DNA of 64,000 nt from Rhodococcus sp. 4CII (GTDB lineage Bacteria > Actinomycetota > Actinomycetes > Mycobacteriales > Mycobacteriaceae), in assembly GCF_014256275.1 (NCBI RefSeq), contig NZ_JACCFE010000002.1, forward strand, positions 1,178,001 through 1,242,000, given 5' to 3'. The translations under genes and the position numbers were made by a program. The notes beneath the pieces are model-generated. The model was not told the DNA's origin. It did not search any database and worked only from the letters and a program-made list of their open reading frames with translations. This document shows positions 45,201-52,654 of this stretch, in pieces (position 1 is the stretch's first letter; every line of letters begins with the position of its first letter).

Positions 45201-45699
45201 CACCGTCTTCGTCGATCATCAGGGCAACGCCACCCAGTCTCCCGAGGAATCGCGGGAGGTGGTCAACCGGATCACGAAGCTGCTCGGTTCCGACTGGACC
45301 GACCCCAGCGAGTTCGAGGGCACCCGCCCGCTCGACGAGTCCGACATCCTCGTGGTGGCGCCGTACAACGCGCAGGTCGGAATGATCGAACGCGACCTGG
45401 CCGCGGTGGGCCTCGGCAAGGTCGAGGTGGGGACGGTCGACAAGTTCCAGGGACGGGAGGCGGCCGTCGCCATCGTCTCGATGACGGCGTCCGCGATCGA
45501 GGACGTGCCGCGCGGCATGTCGTTCCTGCTGTCGCGCAATCGGATGAACGTGGCGGTGTCCCGCGGGAAATGGGCCGCGATCATCATCCGCTCGGAATCG
45601 CTCACGCACTACATGCCGAGCACCCCGGAGGGTCTCACCGAACTGGGCGCGTTCATGCGGCTCACCGGTCAGCCGAAGCACCGGCCTTCGCCGCGGTAG
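42217..45699 (+). CDS. Dna2-like nuclease-helicase (TM0106 family: RecB nuclease, DEDD exonuclease, SF1 helicase)
   Basis: This is a 1160-residue three-part protein. Residues 1-240 form a RecB/Cas4-type nuclease: H61, D123 (GFCDFLV), D136-x-K138 and Q150-x3-Y154. C21 with C221-x2-C224-x2-C227 gives the four-Cys pattern of FeS nucleases such as Cas4, AddB and Dna2. About 310-520 is an RNase H-like exonuclease (FFDFEGDP, YNEYDCDSTLRLRDWL). About 740-1140 is an SF1 helicase with GPPGTGKT (about 777), DEAGQF (about 888) and QGREAAVAIVSM. It probably processes DNA ends or flaps; the role is untested. The start is GTG at 42217. The last 31 bp overlap the next gene tail to tail. Confidence 0.85.
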   Translation: MFLLDDTIVYSASDLSAAATCEFALLRRLDATLGLAGADSPGTSADDDPMLQRTSSLGDAHEHRRLARFRAEFGDGVITMERPEYTRVGLFDANLATVEAIRGGADVVYQGTFFDGRFLGFCDFLVRDGDTYAVYDTKLSRHAKVPALLQLAAYAEALADNGVPTSPDVHLLLGDDSDSAHPLGDIAPVYSARRSSLERILDEHHDEGTVAEWGDPRYTACGRCDTCTPEVERHRDLLLVAGMRSTQRSRLLAAGIGTLDALAAHSGGVEGLPDRTLESLRAQAVLQLRQESTGTPEFQVYAPQALGGLPEPDDGDIFFDFEGDPLWAENGSTDWGLEYLFGVVEGPAGHAVFRPFWAHDRAEERQALVDFLDYVTARRQRHPNMHIYHYAAYEKSALLRLAGRHGVGEETVDALLRDNVLVDLYPVVRACLRIGERSYSIKKLEPLYMPERPRDGDVTNAAASVVAYADYCDHRDNGREDEARALLQGIAAYNEYDCDSTLRLRDWLIGQAETHGVLLRPPGDEPTAVTEDCTPAEAALREFAGHGPSEHRGHDQQAAALMAAAVGYHRRERKPFWWAHFDRLTVPHDELSDIRDVLVVSSAVVEENWHKSTPRQRKLRRRLELTGRFGTGSTVGPKSTMYALYDAPAPEAVAGDNPQQRGTCTVNVLEVGKDGRRRDVVIVEELLNGEEYGQLPTAITPGPPITTDRIESSIAVAADGMCSPLPDLPRCAPVDILRRSDPRTRSGNPLPPVDGTNYAGAITAALLDLDASYVAVQGPPGTGKTYTGARVIKALVEQHQWRIGVVAQSHSVIENMLGGVVKAGLPAEMVAKKDGRHRSATWTDISSQDYPGFIGQAKGRGCVIGGTAWDFANTDRVPPGSLDLLVIDEAGQFALANTIAVGGAARNLLLLGDPQQLPQVSQGTHPEPVDASALGWLAEGHGALPASRGYFLERTWRMHPDLCAPVSALSYDGKLRSQESAGAARQLGGIEPGVHTVFVDHQGNATQSPEESREVVNRITKLLGSDWTDPSEFEGTRPLDESDILVVAPYNAQVGMIERDLAAVGLGKVEVGTVDKFQGREAAVAIVSMTASAIEDVPRGMSFLLSRNRMNVAVSRGKWAAIIIRSESLTHYMPSTPEGLTELGAFMRLTGQPKHRPSPR

Positions 45700-46847
45700 G
45701 TGGGTACCACGGTGCGGGAGCCGTCCGACTCGACGAGGTGGATGTCGGTGAACCGCTCGCACAACTCGCCTGCCTTGGCATGCCGGAACCACACGCGGTC
45801 GCCGATACCGAGTTCTGTTGCCACCGTTCCGGTCACGGGCGTCTGCACCTCTCCTGCACCCTCGTTGCGCAGGAGCTTCAGCCGGGGCGGCCACGTCGGC
45901 GTCGGCACCCGTCTGCGTCCCGCGGGACCGGAGGCGATGTAGCCGCCGCCGAACAGCGTCGCGATGCCTGGCGCCGGCTTGCGTACCGTCGACAGCGCGA
46001 AGTACAGAGCCGGGTGCGGTGAGAACGCACGGTACCGGTCGAAGAGCGTCGGCACGTACAGGCCCGAGCCTGCCGTCACCTCCGTGACGACCGGGTCCGC
46101 GGAGCTCACCTCGAGCGAGCCGGTACCCCCACTGTTGACGATCTCGAGCACCCCGACCTCCGTCTGCACGGCGTTCACCACGGCGCTGCGACGGGTGGCG
46201 AGTTCCTTCGCGGAGGCCCGTTTCATCCAGCCGACGGGTGGGCTGGAATCGGGAAGTCCGGCGATCTGCGCCTCGTAGAACATGACGCCGACGACGGCGA
46301 ATCCCCGCGCCGCGGCGCGCCGCACGAACGCGGCGACGGCGGCCGGTTCGCGCAGCGGGGACCGGCGGACCCCGATGTGGAGAGGCCCGAGTCGGAGCGA
46401 GGCGTCCACGTCGACGCACAGCCGGGCACGGAGGGACGTGACGCCCGCCGCGGCGAGCAGGAAGTCGAGTTGGTCGTCGCTGTCGACCATCAAGGTGATC
46501 CGGTTCAGCAGGTCCGGGTCGGCGGCGAGTTCGGAGAGGGCCCCACGGTCGGCGGTCGGGTAGCCCATGAGGATGTCGGTTGCACCGTGCCGGGCCAGCC
46601 AGATCGCCTCGCGGAGTGAGTACGCCATGATCCCGCGGAAGCCGCCGGACGCGGTGAGATTCTCACCGAGGGCGACCTGGAGCACTGCGCGGCAGCGGAC
46701 GGATTTGCTGGCGACCCGCACGGGCGTTCCGCCGGCGCGTTCCACCAGGTCGGCGGCGTTCGCACGCAGCGTGGGAAGGTCGAGCGCGGCCAGCGGCGGG
46801 TCGACCTCGGCGGTCGCGGCGATGAGACGGTCGAGCGTCGGCGTCAC
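45669..46847 (-). CDS. PLP-dependent alanine racemase-fold amino acid deaminase/aldolase
   Basis: This 392-residue fold-type III PLP enzyme has an N-terminal TIM barrel with the PLP Lys in VRVASKSVRCRAVLQ, then SGGFRGIMAYSLREA and NSGGTGSLEVSS (phosphate loop). A C-terminal beta domain follows (GTVATELGIGDRVWFRHAKAGELCERF, given by its ends GTVATE to LCERF). This is the D-threonine aldolase/D-serine dehydratase group; the HAKAGELCERF metal-site pattern supports it. The reaction is uncertain. The start is GTG at 46847. A TetR-type operator lies 52 bp upstream, and the 3' end overlaps the helicase gene by 31 bp. Confidence 0.78.
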   Translation of the reverse strand: MTPTLDRLIAATAEVDPPLAALDLPTLRANAADLVERAGGTPVRVASKSVRCRAVLQVALGENLTASGGFRGIMAYSLREAIWLARHGATDILMGYPTADRGALSELAADPDLLNRITLMVDSDDQLDFLLAAAGVTSLRARLCVDVDASLRLGPLHIGVRRSPLREPAAVAAFVRRAAARGFAVVGVMFYEAQIAGLPDSSPPVGWMKRASAKELATRRSAVVNAVQTEVGVLEIVNSGGTGSLEVSSADPVVTEVTAGSGLYVPTLFDRYRAFSPHPALYFALSTVRKPAPGIATLFGGGYIASGPAGRRRVPTPTWPPRLKLLRNEGAGEVQTPVTGTVATELGIGDRVWFRHAKAGELCERFTDIHLVESDGSRTVVPTYRGEGRCFG

Positions 46848-46898
46848 AGTTCGTCCAATCGTGGTCCATCGGTGCGAGGGCGCCAGTCAACCACTGAG

Positions 46899-46914
46899 CT
46901 GGACGATTGTCCAG
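46899..46914. promoter_or_regulatory. CTGGAC-N4-GTCCAG operator upstream of the PLP enzyme gene
   Basis: CTGGACGATTGTCCAG is a perfect 6+6 palindrome in the 83-bp gap between the TetR gene and the PLP-enzyme gene. The same motif, with identical half-sites and the shared central GA, is found at 47646 upstream of the TetR gene and the lactone oxidase. This points to one regulator for all three. Confidence 0.7.
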
Positions 46915-46930
46915 ATCGATCGCGCGGCGG

Positions 46931-47575
46931 TCAAGGCTGCTCGACGGCCTTCGCGGCGATCACCTGCACCATGTCGTCCAGCGCCGCGATCATGGCCTCA
47001 CTGTCGCGGTCGACCAGCCAGCGCAGCACGAGCCCGTCGAGGATGGCCAGCCCGAACCGCGCGATCGCCTCCACCGGGGTCCCCCACCCGACGCCCGCGA
47101 TCCCGGCGCACTCGGCGAGGAACTCGATCGCCTCCTCGTCCATCGTCCGGTACTGCTGCCCGGCGATGTCGCCGGCCCGCTCACTTCCGGACGCGCGGTG
47201 CCGCAGCGCCTGCGCGGTGATCTCGTACGTCAGCAACTGGCGGTCCGGGGTGGCCTCGATGATCGGCCACATCCCGCTGATCCCGATGTGGAGGAGTTCA
47301 CGCAAGCCGTCGATCCCGCGCAGGTCCGGTGCGTGCCGCACCTGCCCGAATGCCAGCCGCATCGACGCGCTGAGCTGGAGGACGAGGCTCTCGCCCATCG
47401 CGGCGAGGAGTTCTTCCTTGCTCTCGAAGCAGTAGTGCACCACTCCCAGCGAGACTCCGGCCTCCTCCGCCACGGCCCGCACCGTGACCGATGCGACACC
47501 GCGCTGCTCCGCGATGGCCAGCGCCGACTCGACGAGTTGGGCACGACGTTCATCCGCAGGAAGCCTGTTCAGCAT
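46931..47575 (-). CDS. TetR-family regulator of the PLP enzyme/aldonolactone oxidase locus
   Basis: This is a 214-residue TetR. The N-terminal helix-turn-helix reads VTVRAVAEEAGVSLGVVHYCFESKEELLAAM, and the C-terminal domain ends LRWLVDRDSEAMIAALDDMV. It diverges from the lactone oxidase gene, with the palindrome CCTGGACGAGCGTCCAGG between them, and precedes the PLP gene, which has the same operator. It probably represses itself and both neighbours. The start is ATG at 47575. The effector is unknown; a sugar acid, lactone or D-amino acid would fit the neighbours. Confidence 0.87.
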   Translation of the reverse strand: MLNRLPADERRAQLVESALAIAEQRGVASVTVRAVAEEAGVSLGVVHYCFESKEELLAAMGESLVLQLSASMRLAFGQVRHAPDLRGIDGLRELLHIGISGMWPIIEATPDRQLLTYEITAQALRHRASGSERAGDIAGQQYRTMDEEAIEFLAECAGIAGVGWGTPVEAIARFGLAILDGLVLRWLVDRDSEAMIAALDDMVQVIAAKAVEQP

Positions 47576-47645
47576 CCTCTGATCGTAGAACCTGCCGGAG
47601 CCTCGTCCGTGACCAACACGGACGCCCGACCAACCCCGATATTTG

Positions 47646-47663
47646 CCTGGACGAGCGTCCAGG
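47646..47663. promoter_or_regulatory. CTGGAC-N4-GTCCAG operator between TetR and lactone oxidase
   Basis: CCTGGACGAGCGTCCAGG is an 8+8 palindrome with AG at the centre, ending 14 bp before the oxidase ATG and 71 bp from the TetR ATG. It repeats the core motif at 46899. Its closeness to the oxidase start suggests repression. Confidence 0.75.
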
Positions 47664-47677
47664 TTCATGATGGGCGG

Positions 47678-48994
47678 ATGGCACAGGACACATGGCGCAA
47701 CTGGGCGGGCACCGAGACTGCGAACCCGCAGCGCTTCGCGACTCCCTGCTCGGTGGAGGAGCTGAGTGCACTCCTCGCCCGCGCCGCAGAGCAGGGCCGG
47801 CGGGTGAAGGCCGTCGGGGCCGGCCATTCCTTCACCGGGGTCGCGGTCACCGACGGCATCCTCGTCGGCCTCGACGCCCTGACCGGGATCGAATCCGTGA
47901 CGCTCGACGAACCCGCGGGCGCACTCGTCACCGTGCTCGCCGGCACACGACTGCGCGATCTCAACGAGCAGCTCTGGCACCGCGGCCTGGCCATGATCAA
48001 CCTCGGCGACATCGACGTGCAGTCGGTGGCGGGGGCGTTGTCCACCGGCACCCACGGCACCGGAGCCCGGTTCGGAGGTCTCGCCACTCAGGTCCGCGCC
48101 CTCCAGGTGGTGCTGGCGGACGGATCGGTGGCCGGCTGCTCCCCCACCGACAACCCCGAACTGTTCGAGGCCGCACGTCTCGGCCTCGGCGCGGTGGGCA
48201 TCATCTCGAAGGTCACGATCCAGTGCGTGCCGAACTACGTGATGCACGCCGTCGAGGCACCCGAGTCGCTGGACGCCACCCTCGAACGCCTCGACCACGA
48301 CCGCAGCACCATCGACCACTTCGAGTTCTACTGGTTCCCCCACACCCGCCGCGTGCTGACGAAACGCAACACCCGGCTCCCCGGTGACACTCCGACGTCG
48401 CCCGTCCACCCGGTCCGCGCGTATGTCGACGACGAACTGCTGTCCAACATCGTGTTCGAGGGCATCAACCGGGTCGCAGTCCTCGCGCCCTCGACGATTC
48501 CGCGGATCAACCGTCTGTCGTCGCGCATCCTGGGTGCGCGCGAGTACACCGACCGCAGCTACCGGGTCTTCGCCTCCGAGCGCCGGGTCAAGTTCCGCGA
48601 GATGGAATACGCGGTTCCCACCGAGGCACTGCCCGGCACTCTCGCCGCGATCGACGCGTGGGTGGAGAAGTCCGGGTTCACCGTGGCGTTCCCCGTCGAG
48701 GTCCGCTTCGCCGCGGGCGACGACGTGTGGCTGTCGACGGCGAACGGCCGGGACACGGCGTACATCGCCGTGCACCAGTATCACCGCCGCGATCACGAAC
48801 CCTATTTCGCCGCGGTCGAGGCGATCGCCCGGGACGTGGACGGCCGGCCGCACTGGGGCAAACTGCACGGGCGCACCGCCGAGGACCTACGGCCCGCGTA
48901 TCCGAACTTCGACGAGTTCGTCGCCGTCCGCGACAAGTACGATCCCGAGCGAATGTTCGGCAACGCGTACCTGCAGCAGGTCCTCGGTCGCTAA
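47678..48994 (+). CDS. D-arabinono-1,4-lactone oxidase family FAD enzyme
   Basis: This 438-residue VAO-family flavoprotein has an FAD domain with KAVGAGHSFTGVAVTDG, where H50 is in the position that binds FAD covalently in aldonolactone oxidases. LSTGTHGTGARFGGL and VGIISKVTIQCVPNY are FAD-contact loops. The ALO cap contains EFYWFPHTRRVLTKRNTR, and the C-terminal PHWGKLH motif (HWGK) is the family active-site signature. It oxidises an aldono-lactone or a polyol such as xylitol, giving H2O2. The start is ATG at 47678. A TetR operator lies in the promoter. Confidence 0.88.
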   Translation: MAQDTWRNWAGTETANPQRFATPCSVEELSALLARAAEQGRRVKAVGAGHSFTGVAVTDGILVGLDALTGIESVTLDEPAGALVTVLAGTRLRDLNEQLWHRGLAMINLGDIDVQSVAGALSTGTHGTGARFGGLATQVRALQVVLADGSVAGCSPTDNPELFEAARLGLGAVGIISKVTIQCVPNYVMHAVEAPESLDATLERLDHDRSTIDHFEFYWFPHTRRVLTKRNTRLPGDTPTSPVHPVRAYVDDELLSNIVFEGINRVAVLAPSTIPRINRLSSRILGAREYTDRSYRVFASERRVKFREMEYAVPTEALPGTLAAIDAWVEKSGFTVAFPVEVRFAAGDDVWLSTANGRDTAYIAVHQYHRRDHEPYFAAVEAIARDVDGRPHWGKLHGRTAEDLRPAYPNFDEFVAVRDKYDPERMFGNAYLQQVLGR

Positions 48995-48995
48995 C

Positions 48996-50369
48996 GTGGG
49001 GTGGGTGCCCCCCAGTCGATCTTTCGACCGTCGTGCCTTCCTTCGCGTCGCCGGAACGTCCGGGGCGGCCGCGCTCGGCGTCGTCGCGCTCGGCGCCTGT
49101 GGCGAACGGCTGCACGATCCCGGGGTTCCGCCCCTTCCCGACGGCCTGTCCGTCGCCGGCGGCGGTGCGGTGTCCGAATTCGCCCCCGTCGACAAGGCGA
49201 CGTGGCGGGTGCAGGGAGATCCGCTGGTCGCGCCCACCGGCGACGGGCCCCTTACCGGCATGCGGCTCGCCGTCACCGACCTGTATGCCGTTGCGGGACA
49301 GCAGATCGGCGCGGGCAGCGGTCGGCGACTCGCCGAGGTGCCGGCCGAGACGGGAACCGCCGCCGTCGTGACGCGTCTCCTCGGTCAGGGTGCGCGCGTC
49401 GTCGGCCTGGCCCAGACCGACGACCTCGGGTACGGGCATTCCGGTGTCAACCAGCAATTCGGGACGCCGCCCAACCCGCACGCCGAGGATCGTCTGCCCG
49501 GCGGCGCGACGTCGGGCGCCGCGAGCGCGGTCGCGCAGGGCGCCGCCGACATCGGCCTGGGTGTCGACACCACCGGTTCCGTCCGGATCCCCGCCTCGTA
49601 CCAGGGCCTGTACGGGTTTGCGCCGTCGCGGGGGGCCGTCTCCACCGAGGGGCTGTTCCCCCTGTCCCCCACGTTCGACACCCCGGCGTGGGTCTGCGGC
49701 GACCTGGCCACCCTCGTCGCCGTGTCCGGCGCACTGCTTCCCCTCACCGCGGAGACCCCGTTCCGCAGCGCACTCACGTCGGACGGCATCAACGCCGTCG
49801 CCGAGGCAGGCGTCCTCGGCGCAATGCGGCGCGCCCTGACGTCGTGGGAGAAGAGCTCCCTGCCCCGCCTGACGTGGACCGACACCGACATCGGCCGCCT
49901 CCCCGACTGGTACGAGGCGGTCGCCGACGTGCAGGGGTACGAAGCTTGGGAACTGCACGGCGACTGGGTGAGCGAGGCGATGACGTCGCTCGGCGACGAA
50001 CCGCGCCGCAATTTCGGCGACGCGAGCCGAATCTGGGAAACCACGTACGCCCGGAAGATGACCATGCTGGCCGAGGCCTCGAAGACGATCACCGCGTACG
50101 TCGGCGACAGGCTGCTCCTGCTGCCCGCGACGTCCTCCCCGGCGCCCGAGCGGACGAGTTACCCCAGCGGCGACCGGTTCCGGAACACGATGCGTACCAC
50201 CGGCATGCTCACGTGCCTCGCATCCATCTCGGGCCTGCCCAACGCGACCGTGCCGCTGCGCACCGACGACGGAATGCCCGCGGGCCTCTGCCTGGTCGGT
50301 CCGTTCGGCCGCGACCGCGACGTCCTGGCCGTCGTCGGCAGCCTCGACGATGCCGGACTGATCGACTGA
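48996..50369 (+). CDS. Tat-exported lipoprotein with degenerate amidase-signature domain
   Basis: This 457-residue protein has a Tat-lipoprotein signal: RSFDRRAFLRVAGTSGAAAL then VALGAC, the Cys being the lipidation site. The body is an amidase-signature fold (GLGVDTTGSVRIPASYQGLYGFAPSRG, given by its ends GLGVDTT to YGFAPSRG). The nucleophile Ser in TTGSVRIP is present. However, the catalytic Lys position (usual VKD) is Thr in RLAVTDLYAV, and the cis-Ser position in PGGATSGAAS is Ala. It is therefore probably not an amidase; a binding role at the cell surface is more likely. Starts GTG at 48996 or 49005; 1 bp separates the first from the oxidase stop. Confidence 0.75.
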   Translation: MGWVPPSRSFDRRAFLRVAGTSGAAALGVVALGACGERLHDPGVPPLPDGLSVAGGGAVSEFAPVDKATWRVQGDPLVAPTGDGPLTGMRLAVTDLYAVAGQQIGAGSGRRLAEVPAETGTAAVVTRLLGQGARVVGLAQTDDLGYGHSGVNQQFGTPPNPHAEDRLPGGATSGAASAVAQGAADIGLGVDTTGSVRIPASYQGLYGFAPSRGAVSTEGLFPLSPTFDTPAWVCGDLATLVAVSGALLPLTAETPFRSALTSDGINAVAEAGVLGAMRRALTSWEKSSLPRLTWTDTDIGRLPDWYEAVADVQGYEAWELHGDWVSEAMTSLGDEPRRNFGDASRIWETTYARKMTMLAEASKTITAYVGDRLLLLPATSSPAPERTSYPSGDRFRNTMRTTGMLTCLASISGLPNATVPLRTDDGMPAGLCLVGPFGRDRDVLAVVGSLDDAGLID

Positions 50370-50371
50370 CG

Positions 50372-51337
50372 TCAGCCGCGGAGCAGTTCCGCCTTCCTCG
50401 CCTCGCTCGCGAACGACGCCCTGATCGAGTTGCGCGCCAACGTGTCCCGTTCGGCATCCGTGAGCCCGAGCTGGTCCCGCAACTGCGCGAAGTTGTCGTC
50501 GACATATCCACCGAAGTAGGCGGGATCGTCGGAATTGACGGTGACGATCAGGCCGGCCTCGAGCATGGTCCGCAGCGGGTGTTCCGACAGGGAGTCGACG
50601 ACGCACAGCCGCACGTTCGACAACGGGCACACGGTGAGCGGCACCTCCTCGTCCACCAGGCGCGCCACGAGCGCCGGGTCCTCCAGCGCCCGCACCCCGT
50701 GATCGATGCGCTCCGCGCCGAGCAGGTCGAGCGCCTGCCAGATGTACTCCGGCGGGCCTTCCTCACCGGCATGGGCGACCACGTGCAGGCCTTCCGACCG
50801 GGCGCGGGCGAACACGTCCTCGAAGAGCGACGGCGGGTTGCCCACCTCGGCCGAGTCCAGTCCGAGCCCGACGATCGGCGTCTGCAACCGGACGATCTCC
50901 CCGAACACGTCCTCCGCCTCGTGCACGGGACGATCCCGCAGGATCGCGGCGATGGCGGCGCTGCTGAGTCCGAACTCCCGCTCACTGGTGGCCACCGCGT
51001 CCATGATCCCGTCGAGCACCTCGTGCAGCGGGACACCACGATTGACGTGTGCCTGCGGATTGAAGAAGAACTCCACGTGCGCCACGCCGCCGGCGGACGC
51101 CCTCGCGAAGTAGGCGCGGGTGAGGTCCGCGAAGTCCTGGGCCGTCCGTAGCACCTGCATGTTGGCGAAGTAGAGGTCGAGGAACGACTGCAGGTCGGTG
51201 AACTCGTACCGCGAGCGGAGGTCGTCGAGGTCCGTGTACGGCAGCTGCACGGAATTCCGTTCGGCGAGCTCGAAGATCAGCTCGGGTTCGAGGGAACCCT
51301 CGATGTGCATGTGCAGCTCGGCGACGGGAGAGCTCAC
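50372..51337 (-). CDS. Adenine deaminase (adenosine deaminase-like amidohydrolase)
   Basis: This 321-residue TIM-barrel amidohydrolase has metal ligands H9 and H11 in AELHMHIEGSLEPELIFELAE (given by its ends AELHMH to FELAE), His in VVAHAGEEGPPEYIW, RIDHGVRALED and Asp in IVTVNSDDPAYFGGY. The segments EGSLEPELIFELAERN and AYFGGYVDDNF are those of the adenine deaminase branch rather than adenosine deaminase. It converts adenine to hypoxanthine for salvage. The start is GTG at 51337. It lies 27 bp after the truncated AMP-ligase gene on the same strand; the amidase gene converges with a 2-bp gap. Confidence 0.87.
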   Translation of the reverse strand: MSSPVAELHMHIEGSLEPELIFELAERNSVQLPYTDLDDLRSRYEFTDLQSFLDLYFANMQVLRTAQDFADLTRAYFARASAGGVAHVEFFFNPQAHVNRGVPLHEVLDGIMDAVATSEREFGLSSAAIAAILRDRPVHEAEDVFGEIVRLQTPIVGLGLDSAEVGNPPSLFEDVFARARSEGLHVVAHAGEEGPPEYIWQALDLLGAERIDHGVRALEDPALVARLVDEEVPLTVCPLSNVRLCVVDSLSEHPLRTMLEAGLIVTVNSDDPAYFGGYVDDNFAQLRDQLGLTDAERDTLARNSIRASFASEARKAELLRG

Positions 51338-51364
51338 GGGTGAAATACCTGCCTTTCGGACCGC

Positions 51365-52561
51365 CTAGGCAGCGGTGTCGCGGTCGACGATACGGACGAA
51401 GCCCTCGTCGTCGATATTCGCGGTGTCCCCGGTGTGAAACCAGCCCCCGGTGAACGTCTTCGCGGTGACGTCGGGCCGGTTCCAGTAACCGCGGCTGACT
51501 CCGGGCCCGCGGCACAGCAATTCACCGATCCCGCGGTCGGCCTCGGGACCGAACAGGGCCACCTCCATCCCGCCGAATGCGACCCCCACGCTGCCCGCGT
51601 GTGTCAGTGCGCACTCGTCGGGTAGCGCCAGCCCCGCTCCGCAGGTCTCGGTCATGCCCCACCCGAGATAGTGCTTGGCCGCAGGGAACGTCCGCCTGAG
51701 CAACTGCGACTGCTCCAGCGACAGGCCGGCCCCGCTGTAATCGATCCAGCGCACCGCGCGCCTGCCGAAGCTCGTCACCCGCGAGGACTCCACGGCCCGC
51801 AGGAGGACGGCGGGTGCCGCGGTGAGCACGTCGGCTCCGGTGCCCCGCCACGAGGCGGCGTCGGTGCTCCCGGTCAGCAGGACCGTCCCGCCCACCACCA
51901 GCGTCGAGAGCAGTTCGACGAGCGATCCGACGGTGTGCAGTTCCGGTTCGACCAGAAGATTCCGCAGCCCCTCGGAGCTGAAGCCGCGCGCGTGGAGGAC
52001 GGATTCGATGGTGGAGAGGACGTTCTCGTTGCTCAACTCGACGCCCTTCGGGGACTCCGACGGGCCGGGCGTGTACGACAGCAGTACCAACTCGTCGGGG
52101 CTCGCGCCGTCGTCGATGAACGAGATACCTTCCGGCAGTTCGCCGTCGAGAATCAACGCCGATTCGCTGTCGGCGAGCACCTCGCCGGTCTGCGCGTCGC
52201 CGAGCGCCGGGCTGACGCCCACCGGCACGCCTCCGGCCAGCAGCACCCCGAGGAAGGCCTCCACCCAGCGGACCCCGATCGGCTGCCGCACGGCGACGCG
52301 GTCACCGATCTCGACGCCCTTCGCCTTCAGTCCGCCGGCGACCCGCGCCGCGGACGTCCACAGCTGAGAGAACGTGAGCGACCGGCCGCCGTCCTCCTCG
52401 ACGGCCACCCGGCCCGCGTAGCGGTGCACGGACACGTCGAGCAGTTCGGTGAGCGACGGGTTGAGCCCGCCGTACCGGAGCAGGCCGTCGCGAGCACGGA
52501 CCACCCGGTCGTCGTGGAAGAACGGGCCCCCACTCGGGTACTCGACGAGGGACGACGGCAT
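51365..52561 (-). CDS. AMP-dependent ligase-like protein lacking the C-terminal domain
   Basis: This 398-residue protein covers only the N-terminal domain of the ANL fold: LGWGMTETCGAG (A5) and GGWFHTGDTANIDDEGFVRIVDRDTAA, after which a stop occurs at the A8 hinge (quoted ends GGWFHTG and VRIVDRDTAA). The 100-residue C-terminal domain with the catalytic A10 Lys is absent. The A3 motif is degenerate (LLSYTPGPSESPKGVELS). No continuation is seen in other frames. The ATG at 52561 has a clean GGAGGTG; a GTG at 52582 is an alternative. A CRP-like site lies upstream. Function is doubtful: non-catalytic, or adenylation only. Confidence 0.78.
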   Translation of the reverse strand: MPSSLVEYPSGGPFFHDDRVVRARDGLLRYGGLNPSLTELLDVSVHRYAGRVAVEEDGGRSLTFSQLWTSAARVAGGLKAKGVEIGDRVAVRQPIGVRWVEAFLGVLLAGGVPVGVSPALGDAQTGEVLADSESALILDGELPEGISFIDDGASPDELVLLSYTPGPSESPKGVELSNENVLSTIESVLHARGFSSEGLRNLLVEPELHTVGSLVELLSTLVVGGTVLLTGSTDAASWRGTGADVLTAAPAVLLRAVESSRVTSFGRRAVRWIDYSGAGLSLEQSQLLRRTFPAAKHYLGWGMTETCGAGLALPDECALTHAGSVGVAFGGMEVALFGPEADRGIGELLCRGPGVSRGYWNRPDVTAKTFTGGWFHTGDTANIDDEGFVRIVDRDTAA

Positions 52562-52613
52562 CTGCACCTCCGCTGACTCCACTGCTGCGCGAACCGGGAC
52601 GTTGCCACGACTA

Positions 52614-52629
52614 TATGACGCCCGTCACA
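52614..52629 (-). promoter_or_regulatory. CRP/GlxR-like site upstream of the truncated AMP ligase
   Basis: On the minus strand TGTGACGGGCGTCATA matches TGTGA-N6-TCACA with one mismatch, and its last base overlaps the first of a good -10, TATAGT (52615-52610). It lies 53 bp from the ATG. It parallels the site at 26063 before another AMP-forming ligase gene. Confidence 0.5.
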
Positions 52630-52654
52630 GTTGCGGGGAGCGGATCGCCGACGC

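Noticed and set aside
48996..49040. Fusion of the lactone oxidase and amidase genes
   Set aside because: They are in different frames and the oxidase stop (48992-48994) precedes the GTG start; each has its own complete N-terminus.
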